A stretch of DNA of 64,000 nucleotides. It comes from Tomocerus qinae. Taxonomy: Eukaryota > Arthropoda > Collembola > Entomobryomorpha > Tomoceridae. A model generated the notes under the pieces. The model was not told where the DNA came from. It saw nothing but the letters and a program-made list of their open reading frames with translations, and made no database searches. Each line of letters begins with the position of its first letter. Within the stretch, counting starts at the first letter, position 1. Location of the stretch: NCBI GenBank assembly GCA_020055645.1, contig CM034548.1, forward strand, positions 31,732,201 to 31,796,200, written 5' to 3'. This document shows, piece by piece, positions 60,101 through 64,000 of this stretch. A program made the position numbers and the translations under genes.

Positions 60101-63100
60101 GGGGCGTCAAATTATAGGTTTATTTTATATTGACAACTTGGGCGGTCAAATTGAAAGTTTGTCATTTTGAGCACTGGGTGGTTAAATTGCAGGTTTATGC
60201 AATTTTGTCCATTTGGGTGGTCAAATTGGACGCTTATGTCATTTTGGGTCAAATTGTAGGTTTTGACCATTTGGATAGCCAATTTTGCCCATTTTGACCA
60301 TTTGGGTGGTCAAATTGAGAGTTTTGGGGCATATTTGGTATTTCGGACACTTTCGGGTGTCCATGGTTCGGGTGGCGGGATTTTTGGGTCTAGGGTAGTC
60401 GGTTTTCGGGTCTACAGTATTCAGGTTTCGACTCTCCAGTATTCGGATTTTGGGTCTACAGTATTCGGGTCTCGGGTCTCTAGTAGGTCTCATTTGGACG
60501 GACACTCTAGCTTGATCCACTTCCCTTGCGATAATTTAAGACGCCGGTATAATATAATATGGTCTTAACGGGACAAAGTCTTTTATATCCCTCTTTGACA
60601 TTCTATTGACAGTATTTTGTCTTTCGTGATTTGTTTGCTCAAAACTTGTGAGTAATCTTCAAGAGTATAAATCTGTCGTTTCGGTGATGGTATATTGCAC
60701 TCCCCGATTACGTCTTCGTTTTTGAATTTTGTCATGCCATTCATGAATTCATTTATTCATTTTTCGCTTTGGCTGCAAATTTTGAATTCTGATTCTGACC
60801 CGATTAAGTGTTAGCAGAATATTGTTGCTTGACATTTGTTACAAAATACAATTTAAGAGACAGAATAAATAGAAGAATGAAGCAATGGAATTGAGTAAAC
60901 CGTTTAGAACAACTAATATCGTATGAAAATTAATTTTCCGTGTATTCGTAAAATTGACTTGTTAGAGTTCAGAAAATGATAAGCGATAAAATCTACTTTC
61001 GCTTTTAGTGATTAAGGTAGGTAACGAGTTTTGTGCATTGTATTTAATATTTTATATCAATTTTCCATGACCCTGTAATCATGTTTTTTTCCAGATTTTT
61101 TGTTTATTTCCTAGTTACTGAAATCCTATACTGAATAAGCAGGTTATTAGACACAGCGTTTCAGTTATGAAAAAATTACTGTATACTGTATTATATTTTT
61201 TAATATTTAATAAATTAAAGTAGAAATTAATGCACCATATTTTTTATATGTCGACTTTTTATTCTTATTAAAAGGTAACTTTTGAATATTTCAAAACGTT
61301 ACTCAGGAATAGCAATATATTTTTACTTATTTATAACCGAACCCTAAATTAAACTCCGAAACTTTTGTTTTGCTTTATAACGGATAATTTGGTTTTGGTT
61401 AGTAAGTTTCAATTTTACAGTACATGAGTTTGTTATCGCATTTGGTTGTTTGCTTGTGGCTTGACTTGTGAGATAAATAATTTCAAGTTTGAGTAGCTAG
61501 TCATTTCCTTTTCTCATAGCCTGGAGTTATGTTATTGAGCTGGCAGATATCGATGCTATTGTGTGGTGAGCTGTTGAGTTGGTAAATGGCAATGTGGGAT
61601 GCGACTGAAAGATGTTCAGACTCATAGTAAAATACGGAAGGATATCGCATATCTAGTTTATCGTATTTACTTCCTCTTGATTATTCTGTCATAATATTCT
61701 ATTTGGTTCTTCGAAGAGCGGTTCAATATTTTTAATGAGAACAATGACAAGTCATACTTCAGCCTCACCAATGCGATGACAAATTTTAAAACAACATGCA
61801 CCATTGAAAAAATTAACCCTTTTGTGTGTCGTCTAATTATTTCATGGATCATGTAGAGAATTAAAAAGCTAATCTACAGATATCATTATGTCTCCCACAG
61901 GGAAAAAAGAACAATCGAAGCTAATTTTAATTTTCAACGAATCCAATCTTCCATGTATCACGGGATAATTATATCATTCATTGGAATCCCCAACCAGAAT
62001 GTATGTCTCTGTCATGAATGAAATACGAACCTAAACCATCATTATAATAAATTGTGTTGCAAATTCTAACGAAGGAGTATATAAATATCCAGTGAATAAA
62101 GACCAACACCCATAATGTGGTGATTTAATTGTATATCGTATTACGATAGCATTATCTCTTGACTCGCACGAGTAGTCACACAGTCAAACTTTAGGTACGT
62201 CGTGATGTCGTGATTCACTATTAATAGGGATTCATTAATAATAATTCAACATAACCGGTCGGTTAATAAAGCCCTCTTAATAACTTTCTTCGATAACTCC
62301 AGGAAAGTAGGCACATAACTTTTCCAGCTATTTTCTTCACGGGAAATAAGGAAGTACATGGTTAGCCAATACACTTGAACTTAATTATTTTTAAAGACTA
62401 TACTTAGTTCATCGTAGCGTTATTACATTTTAAGCCCCATGGATTTTCATGATAACGTCTAGTGGCTAAGTATACTAAAAATTGTTTTTGTCATGATACA
62501 AGCAGACGACATTTACCATCATGGAATAGAAATCATTCCTTTTGGATTCCTTGCTATAAAGTACCCACCCTTTCAACGGGGAAGTTTAGTTAGTAGCTAT
62601 TTCGATTTGGTACATGCCCAGACGGACAGATTCCGAGTCAATCTAAATAATTACCCTTTTCTGATATAATTCATAGTAGGTTGAGTTGATCTCTTCTCTT
62701 AAAAGTAATAGCAGTATATTTTGTAGAGTACACTTTGATACGGAAAATATAAATTTATCTATGCGTATCATTTTTAATACATTATGTAATAGCTAAAATG
62801 TAAAGCATTCATAGTAGCATAAAGTGAACATCTATGTATATCCATGAGAATAACATAATCCGTGGTCCTCACTCCTCACATAATATAAAAGCATTGTGTA
62901 ATTTTAGACGATGTTGAACTCCATTTACGAAGACATTTGAGGAAGAAAGGAAGCATTTGGTAAGCAAATAGATTACTAATGGTATATCGTTGGTTGACAA
63001 TAAATAATCTCTTCTACTGTCATTAAATACTACTACTTACTACGTACTTGATGCTATCGCACCTACAAACTCAGCAGTACCTTATATACAGCCTTATCAG

Positions 63101-63311
63101 TTATAAAGAATGAAATGATATATGCAAAAATGACATTTAGAGCAAATAGAGAGCATTAGATTTACCTATCTTTTTTCTGTACAGACTTCTCTGTATTTAT
63201 AACACTAGTACTATTCAGTTCAAAACTGTCTTATGACATTCTCCGAAAATACAATTAAATATTAATACCTATAATAAGCACAACGAAAAGAAGTAAAAGA
63301 TATTCATGCAT
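45141..63311 (-). CDS. Pvr: PDGF/VEGF receptor-related receptor tyrosine kinase
   Basis: 22 coding exons: 63269-63311, 54552-54697, 53867-54062, 52492-52631, 52259-52391, 51535-51686, 51272-51446, 50905-51204, 50637-50824, 50361-50508, 50125-50292, 49863-50003, 49648-49784, 49390-49558, 49205-49311, 48870-49020, 48565-48792, 48199-48364, 47354-47753, 47074-47196, 46536-46668, 45141-46168. GT/AG ends and phases all agree; 1523 residues. Signal peptide [14 protein letters not shown]. Seven Ig domains follow to ~745; the fourth (exon 50905-51204) lacks the cysteine pair, as in VEGFR/Pvr. The membrane helix is ~752-772. The kinase has GSGAFG 836-841, Lys863, an insert of ~130 residues, HGDLAARN (Asp1101), DFG 1119-1121 and activation-loop YKDYKY, and ends after [12 protein letters not shown]. 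The ~300-residue tail has YANV and YINV (YxNx, Grb2-type SH2 sites). Fly Pvr binds PDGF/VEGF-like ligands and signals in hemocytes and migrating cells. The first exon is the least certain. Confidence 0.92.
46291..46426. mobile_element. MITE-like element in the last Pvr intron
   Basis: Perfect 13-bp terminal inverted repeats AGACTAAAAGGCC (46291-46303) and GGCCTTTTAGTCT (46414-46426), with weaker similarity continuing outward. The G+C-rich interior contains a CCATCCTAGGATGG palindrome and several CCCCACCC/CACCCCATCC blocks. The composition contrasts with the AT-rich intron. No coding capacity. Confidence 0.75.
54698..59541 (-). other. First intron of the Pvr-like gene, 3' (low-coordinate) part
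   Basis: AT-rich intron sequence. Short open frames of 60-90 codons on either strand (e.g. around 54850-55098, 55392-55577, 56127-56381 and 57014-57395) show no recognisable family, good splice context or codon pattern. Some may be transposon remnants. I see no gene, RNA gene or clear repeat here. Confidence 0.5.
59542..60490. mobile_element. Foldback-type repeat island in Pvr intron 1
   Basis: The left edge reads GACCTACTGGAGACCCGAAA and the right edge its near reverse complement (CGGGTCTCTAGTAGGTC). Both arms are built from repeats of ~20 bp with core AGACCCGAAAaCCGAATa (left 59550-59640 and 59862-59930; right, inverted, 60385-60485). The centre (~59940-60330) has imperfect repeats of ~45 bp around TTTGGGTGGTCAAATTG. 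Nested in the left half is a second palindromic cluster of GTGGGAAAT/ATTTCCCAC (59714-59842). Long inverted arms made of short subrepeats are typical of foldback DNA transposons. No transposase frame is present. Confidence 0.7.
60491..63268 (-). other. First intron of the Pvr-like gene, 5' (high-coordinate) part
   Basis: AT-rich sequence without recognisable coding exons, RNA genes or obvious repeats. It may contain intronic enhancers, but nothing specific can be pointed to. Confidence 0.5.
63269..63311 (-). CDS. Pvr: Candidate signal-peptide exon of the Pvr-like gene
   Basis: The minus strand reads ATG CAT GAA TAT CTT TTA... for 14 codons ([14 protein letters not shown]) plus one base, then a GTATTAA donor. 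The phase (one base over) is what exon 54552-54697 needs; joined, the first split codon is Gly followed by RICLAE. The start has ACC before the ATG. It is the best secretion signal I found upstream of the first Ig exon, but it lies 8.6 kb away and rests on sequence logic alone. Confidence 0.6.
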
Positions 63312-64000
63312 GGTACAATGAACGGTTAAGGTGTCTAGGTATAATAATAATGTATTACCTAACTACAGTAGCAGGAAATGGTTTAGGAAAAAATGTAGTG
63401 AAAATTTAAAACCATAAAATTATATTTAACATAAACATAAAGAAGCAGATATTTAGATCGATGTGACAACCAAATATCGCGTATATGTACATCACTTTCT
63501 CAAACGAGCCGTTCTGCGGGTGTAATCTTGGTATTTCTTCATAAAAATGGTGTTTGTAGATATTTATTAATATAAATAATTTTCAACTCAAGCACTTGGC
63601 GAATTACTGTTTTGAATGCAGCAACCTCATTGAATTGATTCGCATGAAATAACATTGCAAAGTGAATATTAAAAGACATCGTTGTATTTATCTACATATT
63701 ATATAACGAGTATGTACGGTTTATACGAGGGACAGATGGACTTCGTGATAAGGGCAAAACTAACCACCGACACATCGCGGGTTGCTAAAATGTTGATAAT
63801 TATAGTTTCAACATATGTGCATGTACATTACTTCGATTTTAGATAACGCAATGCATCATTGCATGGCTGACAATTACATACACGCATGGTACCAATCCCT
63901 TAATATGTACTTAATATGCTGATTGCTGACTGCAGAAATCAATAAAGGTTTCTGTTTTATTTAGTTTGATGTGATGTCTTGAGTCCTGACAGTTGACATT
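63312..64000. other. Region upstream of the Pvr start codon
   Basis: Should contain the 5' UTR and perhaps the promoter of the Pvr-like gene. I could not place a TATA box, initiator or non-coding exon with confidence, and no other gene is visible. Confidence 0.4.

Noticed and set aside
59312..60568. Frames of 65-101 codons over the foldback island
   Set aside because: They arise from repeat translation (recurring [13 protein letters not shown] patterns) rather than from a gene.

Overview
This is animal nuclear DNA, most likely from an arthropod. All protein genes are intron-split, spacers are AT-rich, introns are mostly 50-200 nt, and the protein families fit: an arthropod-type SMYD protein, a Wech/LIN-41-like NHL protein, a PDGF/VEGF-receptor-related kinase and a BEL/Pao retrotransposon. 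I cannot name the species.

Positions 1-42388 hold a head-to-tail array of a ~5.65 kb unit: six full copies starting at 1, 10811, 16466, 22120, 27773 and 33424, and a seventh starting at 39079 that breaks off at about 42388. Each full unit carries two minus-strand genes. In transcription order these are a TATA-containing gene for a 438-residue NHL-propeller protein (three coding exons plus a 5' UTR exon), then a four-exon SET/MYND (SMYD) gene. Copies differ by a few substitutions and by single-base changes in homopolymer runs. NHL reads through in units 4, 5 and 7; SMYD reads through in units 5 and 6. Substitution sites fail a four-gamete test, which points to exchange between units. Unit 1 also holds a 5142-bp BEL/Pao element (3445-8586) with 1090-bp LTRs in which I saw no difference, a TTCAT target duplication and a tRNA-Tyr-type primer site. 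It keeps gag and protease but has lost reverse transcriptase, RNase H and the integrase core.

Right of the array, 42600-43240 holds a diverged SMYD exon-2 relic next to an inverted scrap of the array spacer. A repeat-rich spacer follows (TACTTAAAT repeats, a hairpin element).

Positions 45141-63311 hold a minus-strand receptor tyrosine kinase of the Pvr/VEGFR type, which I assembled into 22 coding exons with matching phases (1523 residues): signal peptide, seven Ig domains with the fourth lacking cysteines, one membrane helix, a split kinase and a long tyrosine-containing tail. The signal-peptide exon lies 8.6 kb upstream of the rest; that first intron contains a foldback-type repeat island. 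No RNA gene, CRISPR array or prokaryotic feature was seen.
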